Shown one piece after another: positions 23,767 through 34,100 of a stretch of 64,000 nucleotides of DNA. Location: the NCBI GenBank assembly GCA_959607825.1, contig CAUHNW010000006.1, forward strand, positions 1 through 64,000, given 5' to 3'. Every line of letters starts with the position of its first letter. The stretch's first letter is position 1. A model generated the notes under the pieces. It made no database searches, was not told the origin of the DNA, and saw only the letters and a list, made by a program, of their open reading frames with translations. This DNA comes from HGM13006 sp900757695 (GTDB lineage Bacteria; Bacillota; Clostridia; Oscillospirales; Oscillospiraceae). Made by a program: the position numbers and the translations under genes.

Positions 23767-24938
23767 TCGACTACAGCCGTATGATTTCTCAGCGGGTGCA
23801 GGATATCAAGCCCTCCGGCATTCGCAAATTCTTTGATATTCTTGAAAATATGACCGATGCCATCTCTCTTGGCGTTGGCGAGCCGGATTTCCAGACCCCA
23901 TGGCATATCCGGGATGCGGGCATCTACTCCCTGGAGCAGGGCTTTACCAAGTACACCTCCAACGCCGGTATGACCGATGTTCGCCGGGAGATCTCCAACT
24001 ATCTCTCCCGGCGTTTTGATCTCCACTATGACTATAACGACCAGATTCTTGTGACCGTAGGCGGCAGCGAGGGCATTGACTGTGCCATCCGGTGTCTTGT
24101 GAACCCCGGGGACGAGGTGCTGATCCCGGAGCCAAGCTTTGTGTGCTACGGGCCCATGGTATCGCTGGCCTCCGGTGTGCCGGTGCCCATTGAGCTCACC
24201 GCCGACAATGAGTTCCGTCTCAGCCCCGAGCAGCTTCTGTCCAAGGTCACGGACAAGACCAAGATCCTTGTTCTGCCCTATCCCTCCAACCCCACCGGAG
24301 GCATTATGGAGCTGGAGGATCTCAAGGCGCTGGTGCCCATCCTGAAGGAACGGGGCATTATGGTTTTGTCCGATGAGATCTATGCGGAGCTTACATACGG
24401 CCCCCGCCATGTCTCCATGGCCAATATCCCGGAGATGTACGACCAGACCATCGTGGTCAACGGCATGAGCAAGTGCTATTCCATGACCGGCTGGCGTCTG
24501 GGCTATGCCTGCGGCCCCAAGGAGATCATTGCCCAGATGACCAAAATCCATCAGTACGCCATCATGTCCGCCCCCACCACCAGCCAGTATGCGGCGGTGG
24601 AGGCCCTGCGCAACGGGGACGGGGACATTGAGGCCATGAAGGAAGAGTATGACGGCCGCCGCCGGTTTCTGGTGCAGGGGCTCCGGGAGCTGGGCCTTGA
24701 CTGCTTTGAGCCCAGAGGCGCTTTTTACGTGTTCCCCTGTATCCGCTCCACGGGGCTTTCCTCCGAGGAGTTCTGTGAGCAGCTTCTGATCTCCCAGAAG
24801 GTGGCCTGCATTGCGGGCAACGCCTTTGGAGAGAGCGGCGAGGGATATGTGCGCATGTGCTATGCCGCCAGCATGCATGATCTGCAGGAGGCCCTCCGGC
24901 GCATTGGGCTTTTCCTTGACACGTTAAAGCAAAAATGA
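23763..24938 (+). CDS. Class I/II pyridoxal-phosphate aminotransferase
   Basis: A 391-aa cytosolic aminotransferase of fold type I. The PLP-binding lysine is Lys237 in VNGMSKCYSMTGWRLGY. Other family marks are the substrate-loop YPSNPTGG and the conserved Arg near the C-terminus (GYVRMCYAAS). The pattern is that of aspartate/alanine-type (AspC/AlaA-like) enzymes transferring an amino group to 2-oxoglutarate, but the donor cannot be fixed. It overlaps the Lrp regulator by ATGA and is followed by a strong terminator. Confidence 0.92.
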   Translation: MIDYSRMISQRVQDIKPSGIRKFFDILENMTDAISLGVGEPDFQTPWHIRDAGIYSLEQGFTKYTSNAGMTDVRREISNYLSRRFDLHYDYNDQILVTVGGSEGIDCAIRCLVNPGDEVLIPEPSFVCYGPMVSLASGVPVPIELTADNEFRLSPEQLLSKVTDKTKILVLPYPSNPTGGIMELEDLKALVPILKERGIMVLSDEIYAELTYGPRHVSMANIPEMYDQTIVVNGMSKCYSMTGWRLGYACGPKEIIAQMTKIHQYAIMSAPTTSQYAAVEALRNGDGDIEAMKEEYDGRRRFLVQGLRELGLDCFEPRGAFYVFPCIRSTGLSSEEFCEQLLISQKVACIAGNAFGESGEGYVRMCYAASMHDLQEALRRIGLFLDTLKQK

Positions 24939-24948
24939 TACTCTAATA

Positions 24949-24983
24949 GGGGTATGGGCGGATCCCATACCCCTTCATTTTTA
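24949..24983 (+). terminator. Terminator of the aminotransferase operon
   Basis: GGGGTATGGG pairs perfectly with CCCATACCCC around CGGAT, followed by TTCATTTTTAT. Confidence 0.92.
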
Positions 24984-25015
24984 TACCGTGCACGGCACGA
25001 AAAGGAGCGAGATAA

Positions 25016-26245
25016 ATGCATAACTGCTTTCAGGCTGCTGATATTCTGATTCCCGGCAAAATTTCCATGACCAAATGGGCCTGCGTGGCCTGCGATCAGT
25101 ATTCCTCCCAGCCGGAATACTGGGAGCGTGTCCGGGACTTTGTGGGGGATGCCCCCTCTACCTACCATATGATCTTCCCGGAGGCCCTGCTGCGGCAGGG
25201 AGCAGGGAAGGAGCGCATCGAATCCGGCCACCGGCATATGGAGGAATATCTGTCCTCCGGCCTGTTCCGGGAGCTGCGCCGGAGCTTTATTTATGTGGAG
25301 CGCACCATGGCCTCCGGGGCGTGCCGCCGGGGCCTCATGGGTCAGGTGGATCTGGAGGAATACGACTTTACACCCGGCTCCGCTGCCCACATCCGTGCCA
25401 CCGAGGGCACCGTGCAGGAGCGCATTCCCCCCAGAATGGAGCTGCTCCGTGGGGCCAAGCTGGAATTCCCCCATGTGCTGCTGCTCTGCGATGACAAGAA
25501 GGATGAAATCCTGAAAACCGCAAAGGAAAACGCCGGGGAAAAGGTCTATGACTTCGACCTGATGGAAAACGGTGGACGGATCCGGGGCTATCTGATCTCC
25601 GGCATGGGCGTGGGCGTGGTCAACAGCGCCATTTCCGCCTATATCGCCGCCACCGAGGCCGCCCAGCCCGCCGGAAAGGCCATGAGCTTTGCGGTAGGTG
25701 ACGGCAACCACTCTCTGGCCTCCGCCAAGGGCTGCTGGGAGGAGATCAAGCCCACCCTCACCGAAGAGGAGCGGATCTCCCACCCCGCCCGGTATGCGCT
25801 GGTGGAGCTGGAAAATGTCCATGACGAGGCCATCGAATTTGAGCCCATCCACCGGGTGCTGAAGGGCGGGGCGCTGCCCCGTCTCATGGATATCCTCCGG
25901 GCAAAGTCCGTGTCCGAGGGCTACCCCATTACCCTGATCACAAAGGACGGGGAGGAGACCATTCATTTTTCCAGAGACGAAAGCCCGCTGGCCCTGTCGA
26001 TTCTCCAGCCCATTCTGGATGACTTTGTGGCCGAGACCGGCGATGCCATCGACTATATCCACGGGGAGGATGTAGCCCGGCAGCTGGCGCAGGCAGAGGA
26101 TACCCTTGCCATTATCGTTCCGGGCATGGAAAAGTCCTCCCTGTTCCCTGGGGTTCTCGCAGGGGGCGTGCTGCCTCGAAAGACCTTCTCCATGGGGCAG
26201 GCCAACGAGAAGCGCTATTATCTGGAAGGGAAGAAGCGAGCATGA
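25016..26245 (+). CDS. DUF1015 family protein (SerK-like kinase family)
   Basis: A 409-aa soluble protein of the DUF1015 family. The hallmark FAVGDGNHSLASAK lies near residue 225, and the N-terminal part begins with the conserved ILIPGK...WACVACDQYSSQ segment. The family is related to the archaeal ADP-dependent free-serine kinase SerK, so phosphorylation of a small hydroxy-amino acid is possible, but the bacterial members' reaction is not established here. It overlaps ispE by 4 bp and follows a terminator, so a promoter must lie in 24984-25010; I see no clear one. Confidence 0.85.
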   Translation: MHNCFQAADILIPGKISMTKWACVACDQYSSQPEYWERVRDFVGDAPSTYHMIFPEALLRQGAGKERIESGHRHMEEYLSSGLFRELRRSFIYVERTMASGACRRGLMGQVDLEEYDFTPGSAAHIRATEGTVQERIPPRMELLRGAKLEFPHVLLLCDDKKDEILKTAKENAGEKVYDFDLMENGGRIRGYLISGMGVGVVNSAISAYIAATEAAQPAGKAMSFAVGDGNHSLASAKGCWEEIKPTLTEEERISHPARYALVELENVHDEAIEFEPIHRVLKGGALPRLMDILRAKSVSEGYPITLITKDGEETIHFSRDESPLALSILQPILDDFVAETGDAIDYIHGEDVARQLAQAEDTLAIIVPGMEKSSLFPGVLAGGVLPRKTFSMGQANEKRYYLEGKKRA

Positions 26246-27099
26246 TCCATTTGTCTTCCATGGCCCATGCCAAACTGAATCTGACCCTTGACGTTCTGGG
26301 GCGTCGTGGGGACGGCTATCACGACCTGAAAATGGTCATGCAGGAGATTTCGCTGGGAGACGCCTTGGAGCTGGACTTGGAAACCGGCGCTCCATGGGCC
26401 ATGGAGTGCGGCAGCGCCGGGATTCCCTGCGACGACACCAATCTCTGCATCAAGGCCGCAAGGCTGTTCTTTGGAGCCACCGGCATCGACTGCCATGGGC
26501 TTACGGTGCGTCTGACCAAGTACACCCCCTCCTGCGCAGGCATGGGCGGCGGCAGTGCCGATGGGGCCGCTGTGCTGCGGCTCTTATGGGAGCACTATGA
26601 CCGCCCCATCTCCCGGGAAGCACTCTTTTCCATTGCCGAGCAGGTTGGCTCTGACGTGCCCTTCACCCTGCTGGGCGGTACGGCGCTGGCGGAGGAAAAG
26701 GGTCAGATCTTAACGCCCCTTTCTCCCATGCCCCAGTGCACCCTTGTGATCTGCAAGCCTGATTTCCCCATCTCTACCCCGGCGCTGTTCCACGCCATTG
26801 ATGACGCTGAGATCGTGGCTCGTCCCGATACCCCCGGCATGCTCCGGGCGCTGGAGCAGGGGGATCTTTCCGGCATCGCCGGGAAGCTGTTTAATGTCTT
26901 TACCCCGGTGGTAGCCCGGGAGCACCCGGAGATCGGCGTCATTCAGGATATCATGGTGTCCCATGGGGCACTGGGGGCGGAAATGACCGGCTCCGGGCCT
27001 ACGGTCTTCGGCATTTTTACGGATAAGACCGCCGCCGGGACCTGCTATGGTGTCCTGCGTCAGCGGTTCCCGGAGACCTTTTTGGCGCATCCTGTATAA
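26242..27099 (+). CDS. ispE: 4-diphosphocytidyl-2-C-methyl-D-erythritol kinase
   Basis: This enzyme phosphorylates CDP-methylerythritol at the 2-hydroxyl in the non-mevalonate isoprenoid pathway. The 285-aa GHMP kinase has an N-terminal AKLNLTLDVLGRRGDGYHDL and the ATP loop PSCAGMGGGSADGAAVL near residue 92-108; the C-terminal motif GAEMTGSGPTVFGIF is also present. It is translationally coupled (4-bp overlap) to the DUF1015 gene and ends at a perfect hairpin terminator. Confidence 0.96.
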   Translation: MIHLSSMAHAKLNLTLDVLGRRGDGYHDLKMVMQEISLGDALELDLETGAPWAMECGSAGIPCDDTNLCIKAARLFFGATGIDCHGLTVRLTKYTPSCAGMGGGSADGAAVLRLLWEHYDRPISREALFSIAEQVGSDVPFTLLGGTALAEEKGQILTPLSPMPQCTLVICKPDFPISTPALFHAIDDAEIVARPDTPGMLRALEQGDLSGIAGKLFNVFTPVVAREHPEIGVIQDIMVSHGALGAEMTGSGPTVFGIFTDKTAAGTCYGVLRQRFPETFLAHPV

Positions 27100-27110
27100 A
27101 AATCAGAAAT

Positions 27111-27153
27111 ACCGTCCATCATTTGGGTATCTTCCAAGATGGACGGTGTTTTT
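27111..27153 (+). terminator. Terminator of DUF1015-ispE, abutting the spoIIR start
   Basis: ACCGTCCATC (27111-27120) pairs perfectly with GATGGACGGT (27138-27147), followed by GTTTTT (27148-27153). The next base is the A of the spoIIR ATG. Confidence 0.9.
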
Positions 27154-27792
27154 ATGAAGAAATCAGCTTGTATGGTAAAATTGGGGCTGCTGCTACTGCT
27201 GGCGCTGGCATTTTCGCTGGCCACAGGTCTGGAACGGCAGCAGCAGCGGATCTCCGACAGTCTGGTGCGGCTCCATGTGGTGGGCAGCTCCAACGACCGG
27301 CGGGATCAGGACATAAAGCTCCTTGTGCGGGATGCGGTGCTTCAGGAGAGCGGGGAGATCCTTGCCGGTGCAGGGGACAGAGCCGATGCCATGGCTCTGC
27401 TGGGGGAAAATCTCCCCCGGCTGGAGGCCGTGGCCAATGATGTCCTTCGGGAGCAGGGCACAGGGGATCGTGCACAGGTGACCCTCCGGCGGGAGCTGTT
27501 TGGAACACGATTTTATGATACCTTCACCCTGCCCGGAGGCTATTATGAGGCCCTGCGGGTCAAGATCGGTGCAGCGGAGGGGAAAAACTGGTGGTGTGTG
27601 GTGTACCCCCAGCTTTGCATGTCCGCCGCAGCAGCGCCGGAGGCGGTGCCCGCCATGGGCGGCATGGCCCCGGAGGACGCCCGGCTGATCTCCCAGGGGG
27701 AAATCAGCTTCCGGTTCCGGTGTCTGGAGCTGCTGGAGGATCTGCTGGGTTATTTTCGGGCCAGGGGGGAAGGAATCCCCACTTCCGAATAA
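27154..27792 (+). CDS. spoIIR: Stage II sporulation protein R
   Basis: A secreted forespore signal that triggers SpoIIGA to process pro-sigma-E in the mother cell. The protein is 212 aa with an N-terminal hydrophobic signal segment (MVKLGLLLLLALAFSLATG) and the family's LHVVGSSN...DQDIKLLVRDAVL motif. The ATG at 27154 gives a signal peptide of normal form, but there is no ribosome site: the ATG follows directly on the T-tract of the ispE terminator. An ATG 15 bp upstream, inside the hairpin, is the alternative. A sigma-F promoter would be expected by family knowledge; I could not find a convincing one. Confidence 0.88.
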   Translation: MKKSACMVKLGLLLLLALAFSLATGLERQQQRISDSLVRLHVVGSSNDRRDQDIKLLVRDAVLQESGEILAGAGDRADAMALLGENLPRLEAVANDVLREQGTGDRAQVTLRRELFGTRFYDTFTLPGGYYEALRVKIGAAEGKNWWCVVYPQLCMSAAAAPEAVPAMGGMAPEDARLISQGEISFRFRCLELLEDLLGYFRARGEGIPTSE

Positions 27793-27841
27793 ACGGAAAA
27801 TATGGTATACTGTCAGCAGCAACAACGAAGGAAGTGACCCT

Positions 27842-30800
27842 ATGCTGACCATTATCACCGGACGGGGCAAGTCCGGAAAGACCACCCGGCTTTTGGAGGC
27901 GGTGCGGGCATGCCCGGGGGAGGCCATGGGCAGCCGCATCGTCATCGTGCCGGAGCAGCTGAGCCATGAGACCGAGCGGCTTTTGTCCCGGCTCTGCGGG
28001 GACTCCATCAGCTATGTGTCGGAGGTACTCAGCATGACCCGGCTCTTTGACCGGGTCTGTGCAGTCTCCGGAGGCGGCGCTCGCCCTACGCTGGATCAGG
28101 GCGGCCGGATTCTGACGGCACAGCTGGCCCTGTCCAGCCTGCGGCCCCAGCTGAAGGTCTTCGGAGCGGCAGCGGGAAAGCCGGAATTTCTGTCCGGCAT
28201 GGTCAGCATGATCGATGAGCTGAAATCCTACGGGGTAACGCCCCAGACCCTCATGGGGGCGGCGGCGCAGGCCCAGGGGCTGTTTGCCCAGAAGCTCTCA
28301 GAGCTTTCGATGATCCTCGGTGCCTATGAAGCGGCCTCGGCCCAAGGGGCCAGAGACCCCCGGGACAAGCTGACCCTGCTGCGGAAAAAGCTCATGGAGG
28401 GGGCGTATGCCCCCGGGCGTCATTTCTTTGTGGACGGCTTTACCGACTACTCGGAGCAGGAGCTTCGGGTGCTGGAGGCACTGCTGCGCCGTGGGGAGAG
28501 CATGACCGTTACGGTGCCCGCCGGGAACCCGGAGGACCCTCAGGCGCTCTTTGCCCCGGGCCGTGAGACCCTCAGTGCCCTTTGCCATATGGCGGAGGCC
28601 GCCGGGGTGCAGGTAGAGATCATACATACCACGTTCCGGCGGACGCTGCCGCCGGAGCTTGCCTGTTTGGAGCAAAACCTCTTTTCCTATGGTGCCTCGC
28701 CCTTTCCCGGCGAAGCGGATCATATTACCGTTACCCAGTGGGAGACCCGGCTGGAGGAATGCCGTGCCTGCGCCGCAGTCCTGCGCCGTCATGCCATGGA
28801 GGGCATGCGGCTCCGGGATATGGCCATTGCCTGCGGAGATGAAAAGAGCTATGGCGCCCTGCTGTCCTCGGTGATGGAGGAAATGGGACTGCCCCTTTAT
28901 CGGAACGAAAAACGTCCGGTGCTGACTCATCCGGCAGCCCGGTTCCTGCTGCTGGCGATGGAATGCGCCGGGGAGTCCATGGAGCAGGAGGCAGTGCTGG
29001 CCTATCTCAAAACCAGCTACTGCGGCCTTGACCGGAATGACGTGGATCGGATCGAAAACTACGTGGTCACATGGGCCATCAGCGGCTCAAAATTCTTCTC
29101 CAAATGGACCATGCACCCGGAGGGCTATGACGGCTTCTTCACCGGGGAGACCGAGGCCCGGCTGCAGCGGATCAACGACTGCCGCCAGCAGGCCATGGCG
29201 CCTCTGCTGCATCTCTCTGCCAAGCTGAAATCTGCCCTGAACGTCAAGGGGCAGATGGAGGCGCTCTTTGACTTTATGCAGGAGACCCGGCTCTATGAAT
29301 CGCTGGAGGAACAGGTATCCCGGGAGACAGCACAGGGAAATCTGGAGGCGGCGCAGGAGACGGCACAGATCTGGTCCATCCTGCTGTCCTGCCTTCAGCA
29401 GGTCTGCGGGGTACTTGGCTCTCTGAGCCTGAAAAGCTCGGAGCTGCCCCGGATTTTGGAGCTTGCACTAAAAGAATATCAGGTGGGCACCATTCCCGCA
29501 GCGCTGGACGCCGCCAGCTTTGGCACCCTTGGCTCCATGCGTGGGAAGGAGCCGAAGCTTTTGTATGTACTGGGGGTCAACGAAGGGGTCATTCCATCGG
29601 TGGCTGCCGGGGGCAGCCTGCTGACGGAGCAGGAGCGCCAGACCCTCCGGGATCGGTTTGGCATTCCGCTGGCCCCGGATACCGAGGGGAATCTCCAGCG
29701 GCAGCTATTGGAGATCTATGGAGCCTTCACCGCCCCCACGGAGCGGCTGTATCTCTCCTACCTCACCGGGGAGGAGGCCCAGCCCGCCTTCCCGGTTCGC
29801 CGGGTCATGGAGCTGATGCCCAATTGCGGAGGGCCTGTATCCCCCTATGCGGGGCTTTCGGCCCGGAGCGCTGCGGAGCAGTATCTGATGGCCTCGGAGG
29901 AAAACGGGCTGCTTCCCCTTCGTGCCGCCATATCCCGGGCCGCCGAACAGGTGCCGGAGCTGGAACAGGCCATTTCGCTGGGAAAGCAGCTCTCCCAGCC
30001 CCGGGAGATGCAGGTGTCCCCGGAGACCGCCAAGGCCCTCTTTGGCAATCCCGTAGGGCTTACGGCCTCCCGGATGGACAAGCTGGCCTCCTGTCCGCTG
30101 GATTTCTTCCTGTACTACGGCCTGAAAGCAAGGCTTCGGAAGGAGGCCACCTTTGATGCGGCGGAATTTGGCACCTTCGTCCATTTTATCCTTGAAAAAA
30201 CCGTCCCGGAGCTGCTGGGGCGGCAGGCCCCCTGCACCGGGGAGGAGAGCATGGCGCTGGTGGCATCCCACATGGGGGAATATACGGAGGAAAGGCTTTC
30301 CCAGCTGGAACAGACCAGCCGACAGCGCTATCTTCTGACCCGTAACCGGAAGGAGGCGGCGCTTCTGGTGGAGGAGATCTCCAAAGAGCTTGTCACCACG
30401 GCATTTACGCCCGTGGGCTACGAGGTCGCCATCGGCGGCAGGCAGGGCCTTCCGCCCCTGACGGTGCAGGGACAGCTGGGCCGGGGCAGTCTCAGCGGCT
30501 TTGTGGATCGGGCGGATCTCTGGCACGGCCCCGACGGAGACTATCTTCGGATCATAGACTATAAAACCGGCAGCAAGAAATTTGACTATACGGATCTTCT
30601 TGCCGGTTCGGGCATGCAGATGCTGCTGTATCTCTTTGCCTTGGAGCGCTCCGGACTGCCGGGACTGGATGCCGCCCTGCAGCCCGCCGGGGTGCTGTAT
30701 CTTCCGGCCCGGCACAGCTACCAGAGCGCCGAGGGCCCGGGCACCATAGATGCGGCCCATACGCCAAACCGCCGCAGCGGCCTTCTTTTGGGGGAGCCGG

Positions 30801-31150
30801 AGGTATTGGAGGCCATGGAGCACGGCGACCAGTACCAGTATATGCCCCTGCGGAAGACCAAAAGCGGCTTGGGAGACTATGCGGTATCCCGGCAGCAGCT
30901 TCGCCTGCTGGAGGACTATGTAAATAATCAGATGATTCGGATGACCGATCAGATTCTGGGGGGTGGGTTTGCCCCGGCACCCTTCTACCGGGGAATCAGT
31001 CACGATCCCTGCCGCTATTGCGATTTTGGCCCCGTGTGTCAGAAGGATCCGCAGTTCCGCAAGAGCTGCTATCACCCGCCGGTCAGCGCCAAGGCATTTT
31101 GGCAGCTGCTGACGGAAGGCGGAACGGAAGGAGGAGCGGAAAATGGCTGA
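27842..31150 (+). CDS. addB: ATP-dependent helicase/nuclease subunit B
   Basis: One half of the AddAB helicase-nuclease that resects double-strand breaks for RecA recombination. The 1102-aa protein has a P-loop at the N-terminus (GRGKSGKTT, residues 7-15), a degenerate helicase body, and a C-terminal RecB-type nuclease with IIDYKTG. Four cysteines for the [4Fe-4S] staple are visible: one near residue 750 (SCPLDFFLYY) and three near the C-terminus (CRYCDFGPVC...C). A weak internal promoter (TATACT at 27806-27811) lies in the gap after spoIIR. It overlaps addA by 8 bp. Confidence 0.96.
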   Translation: MLTIITGRGKSGKTTRLLEAVRACPGEAMGSRIVIVPEQLSHETERLLSRLCGDSISYVSEVLSMTRLFDRVCAVSGGGARPTLDQGGRILTAQLALSSLRPQLKVFGAAAGKPEFLSGMVSMIDELKSYGVTPQTLMGAAAQAQGLFAQKLSELSMILGAYEAASAQGARDPRDKLTLLRKKLMEGAYAPGRHFFVDGFTDYSEQELRVLEALLRRGESMTVTVPAGNPEDPQALFAPGRETLSALCHMAEAAGVQVEIIHTTFRRTLPPELACLEQNLFSYGASPFPGEADHITVTQWETRLEECRACAAVLRRHAMEGMRLRDMAIACGDEKSYGALLSSVMEEMGLPLYRNEKRPVLTHPAARFLLLAMECAGESMEQEAVLAYLKTSYCGLDRNDVDRIENYVVTWAISGSKFFSKWTMHPEGYDGFFTGETEARLQRINDCRQQAMAPLLHLSAKLKSALNVKGQMEALFDFMQETRLYESLEEQVSRETAQGNLEAAQETAQIWSILLSCLQQVCGVLGSLSLKSSELPRILELALKEYQVGTIPAALDAASFGTLGSMRGKEPKLLYVLGVNEGVIPSVAAGGSLLTEQERQTLRDRFGIPLAPDTEGNLQRQLLEIYGAFTAPTERLYLSYLTGEEAQPAFPVRRVMELMPNCGGPVSPYAGLSARSAAEQYLMASEENGLLPLRAAISRAAEQVPELEQAISLGKQLSQPREMQVSPETAKALFGNPVGLTASRMDKLASCPLDFFLYYGLKARLRKEATFDAAEFGTFVHFILEKTVPELLGRQAPCTGEESMALVASHMGEYTEERLSQLEQTSRQRYLLTRNRKEAALLVEEISKELVTTAFTPVGYEVAIGGRQGLPPLTVQGQLGRGSLSGFVDRADLWHGPDGDYLRIIDYKTGSKKFDYTDLLAGSGMQMLLYLFALERSGLPGLDAALQPAGVLYLPARHSYQSAEGPGTIDAAHTPNRRSGLLLGEPEVLEAMEHGDQYQYMPLRKTKSGLGDYAVSRQQLRLLEDYVNNQMIRMTDQILGGGFAPAPFYRGISHDPCRYCDFGPVCQKDPQFRKSCYHPPVSAKAFWQLLTEGGTEGGAENG

Positions 31151-34100
31151 TATGAAATTGACGCCCCAGCAGCAGGCTGTGGTAGACAATCGCGGCGGCA
31201 CCCTGCTGGTGTCCGCTGCTGCCGGTTCCGGCAAAACAAAGGTGCTGGTGGATCGGGTCATGGCCCGGATCCAACAGGAGGGGCAGAATATCAACGAATT
31301 TCTGATCATCACCTTCACCAACGCCGCCGCCGCAGAGCTTCGTGGCAAGATCGCCTCCGCCATCGGCAAGGCTCTTGCAGCCCAGCCCGAGAATCGCCAT
31401 CTTCAACGGCAGATGAATCTGATGCATCTTGCCCAGATCTCCACGGTACACGCCTTCTGCGGGGCGCTGATCCGCCAGTACGGGTATCTACTGGAGGTGC
31501 CCTCGGACTGCGCCATGCTGGAGGATCCCAGACGGGAGGAAATCCTCTCCAAGCTGATCTCCGACATTTTGGAAGAAGCATATGAGACCATGACCCCGGG
31601 ATTCCGGCTTTTGGCCGATACCCTTGGGGCAGGCCGCAGCGATCAGTCATTGGAGACCCTGATCCGGAGCCTCTTTGAAAAGATGCTCAGCCAGCCGAAT
31701 CCGGGTAAGTGGCTCCGCAGCCTGACGCTGACCCTGCCGGAGAATGTGCCCCTTGGAGAGAGCACCTTTGGAGGGCTTCTGTTGGAGGACGCCCGGCAAA
31801 GGCTCTTATGGATGCAGCAGCGGCACAGCTGGGCCATTTCTCAGATGCAGGGGGATGAAAAGCTGATCCCCAAGTATCTGCCTGCCTATGAAAATCAGAA
31901 AAAGGCCATTGACGGGATGCTTGCAGCGCTGGACGGCCCATGGGATCAGATCAGCGGCGCACTGTCTCTGGAATTTCCGAAGGTTGTGGTCATGAAATAC
32001 CCCGACCCCGAAAAGCTGGATGCCATCAAACAGGTGCGGGCGGACTTTAAGTCGCTTTTGGAGGATCTGCGCCGCCGGTTTTCCCGGACGGAGGCCCAGC
32101 TGATTCAGGAGCAAAATGACATGGCCCCGGCATTGGAGGCCCTCTGCGGCCTTGCCGAAGCCCTTGACCGGCGCTTTTCTGCGGAAAAACGCCGGAAAAA
32201 CCTCATGGATTTCTCCGATCAGGAGCATCTGGCCATACAGCTTCTGACAGACGGCGCCGGGCAGCCCTCTGCGGTAGCCAAAGACGTTGCCCAGCGGTTT
32301 ACGGAGATCATGGTGGACGAGTATCAGGATTCCAACCGGATTCAGGAGCTGATTTACTGCTCCATCGTCCGTGGACGGGACGAAAACCGTTTTCTGGTGG
32401 GGGATGTAAAGCAGTCCATCTATGGCTTCCGTCAGGCCCAGCCGGAGCTGTTTCTCGAAAAGTATCAGGCTTATCCTCCGGCGGCGGAGGCCGAAACGGG
32501 ATCGCCCCGAAAGCTGATCCTTTCAAAGAACTTCCGCTCCCGGCCCGAAATCCTCGAAGCGGTGAACCATACCTTTACCACCATTATGCGTCCGGAGATC
32601 GGCGGCCTGTCCTATGGGCCCGATGAGAGCCTCTATCCCGGTCTTCCCGAATACCCGGAGGATCATAACGCCCATGTCTATCTGGATATGCTGCTGTTTC
32701 CAAAGTCCGCCGCCGGAAGCGGCCCTGATGACCTCAGCAAATATCAGAAGGAGGCCGCATGGGTGGCCCAGCGCATTGCCGGGCTGCTGAAGGCGGGGCT
32801 TCCGGTGCGGGACGGCGATGGTACCCGGCCCGCACGTCCCGAGGATTTTGCCATTTTATTCCGCTCCCGGGACCCCATGACCATCTACCAGCGGGCTTTG
32901 ACCCGGGCCGGGATCCCGGTATCTGCCGACAGCGGGGGAGACCTGTTTTCCGCCCCGGAGGTACAGGTGCTCATGAGCCTTCTGCGGGTACTGGATAATC
33001 CCCATCAGGATGTGCCGCTGCTGGCGGTGCTGTGCAGCCCCCTGTACCGGCTGTCCAACGATCAGCTGGCAAAGATCCGTGCATGCAGCAAAACGACCCG
33101 GTTTTATGACGCCATGGGGGAGTGCCCCGAGGACTTCTGCCGGGAGACGCTGGCATCGCTGGAAGCGCTCCGCCGGAAGGCGGAAACCATGTCCGCCGAT
33201 CAGCTGGTCTGGATGCTTCTGGAGCAGGAGGGGCTTCTGGGGGCCTACAGTGCCATGGAGGGCGGCGCCCAGCGCCGGGACAATCTGCTGAAGATCTATG
33301 AACTGGCCCAGAGCTATGCCGGGGGCAGCTATCTCTATCTCTTTGAGCTGCTGCGGAATCTCAGCCGGTTGGAGGCCGCCGGACAGAGCGGCGGCGCCCA
33401 GGGCACAGGCGGCGTAACGCTGACCACCATTCACCGCTCCAAGGGGCTGGAATACCCCATTGTGTTTCTCTGCGATCTGTCCCGGAAGCTCAACTTCCGG
33501 GAGCTCATGGATCCCGTTCTGCTGGATGGCGACCTTGGCATCGGTGCCAAGATCACGGATACGGAGGCACGGATCCGCTACCCGGGCCTTGCCTATGAGG
33601 CACTCAGCGTCAAAAAGCGCAGGGCCTTTCTGGCGGAGGAAATGCGCATTCTCTATGTAGCCATGACCCGTCCCAAGGATTATCTGTTCATGACCTACGG
33701 CGCCCAGGAGGGAACCTCCATGGGCACAAAGCTGCGGCCCGGGGCAGGCTGTCCCGCCGAGTCATGGGCGGTGGAGAGTGCCGGTAGCCTTGGAGACTGG
33801 GTGCTGCTGTCGGCCATGAGCCGGGTGGAATCCGGGGCACTGTTTCAGCTCTGGGGCCGTCCCCAGTGTCAGCTGAAGGTTTCGGATACGCCTTGGCATG
33901 TGGCGATACATACCATCGATACGGTGCCGGAGGCACAGTATGCCCCGGAAGCACAGGAGAAGGAACGGGAGAATACCGCCGTTCCCAGCCCGGAGCAGCT
34001 GAGCCGGGCCCTGTGCTGGCGCTACCCCCATATGGAGGCGGCCCGAACTCCCTCTAAGGTCACCGCCACGGAGCTCAAGGGCCGCTTTAAGGATCAGGAG

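Noticed and set aside
27094..27122. Possible sigma-F promoter for spoIIR (GTATA followed 15 bp later by GTCCATCA)
   Set aside because: The -10 matches the expected GGHRARNT poorly, so it is not reported as a promoter.
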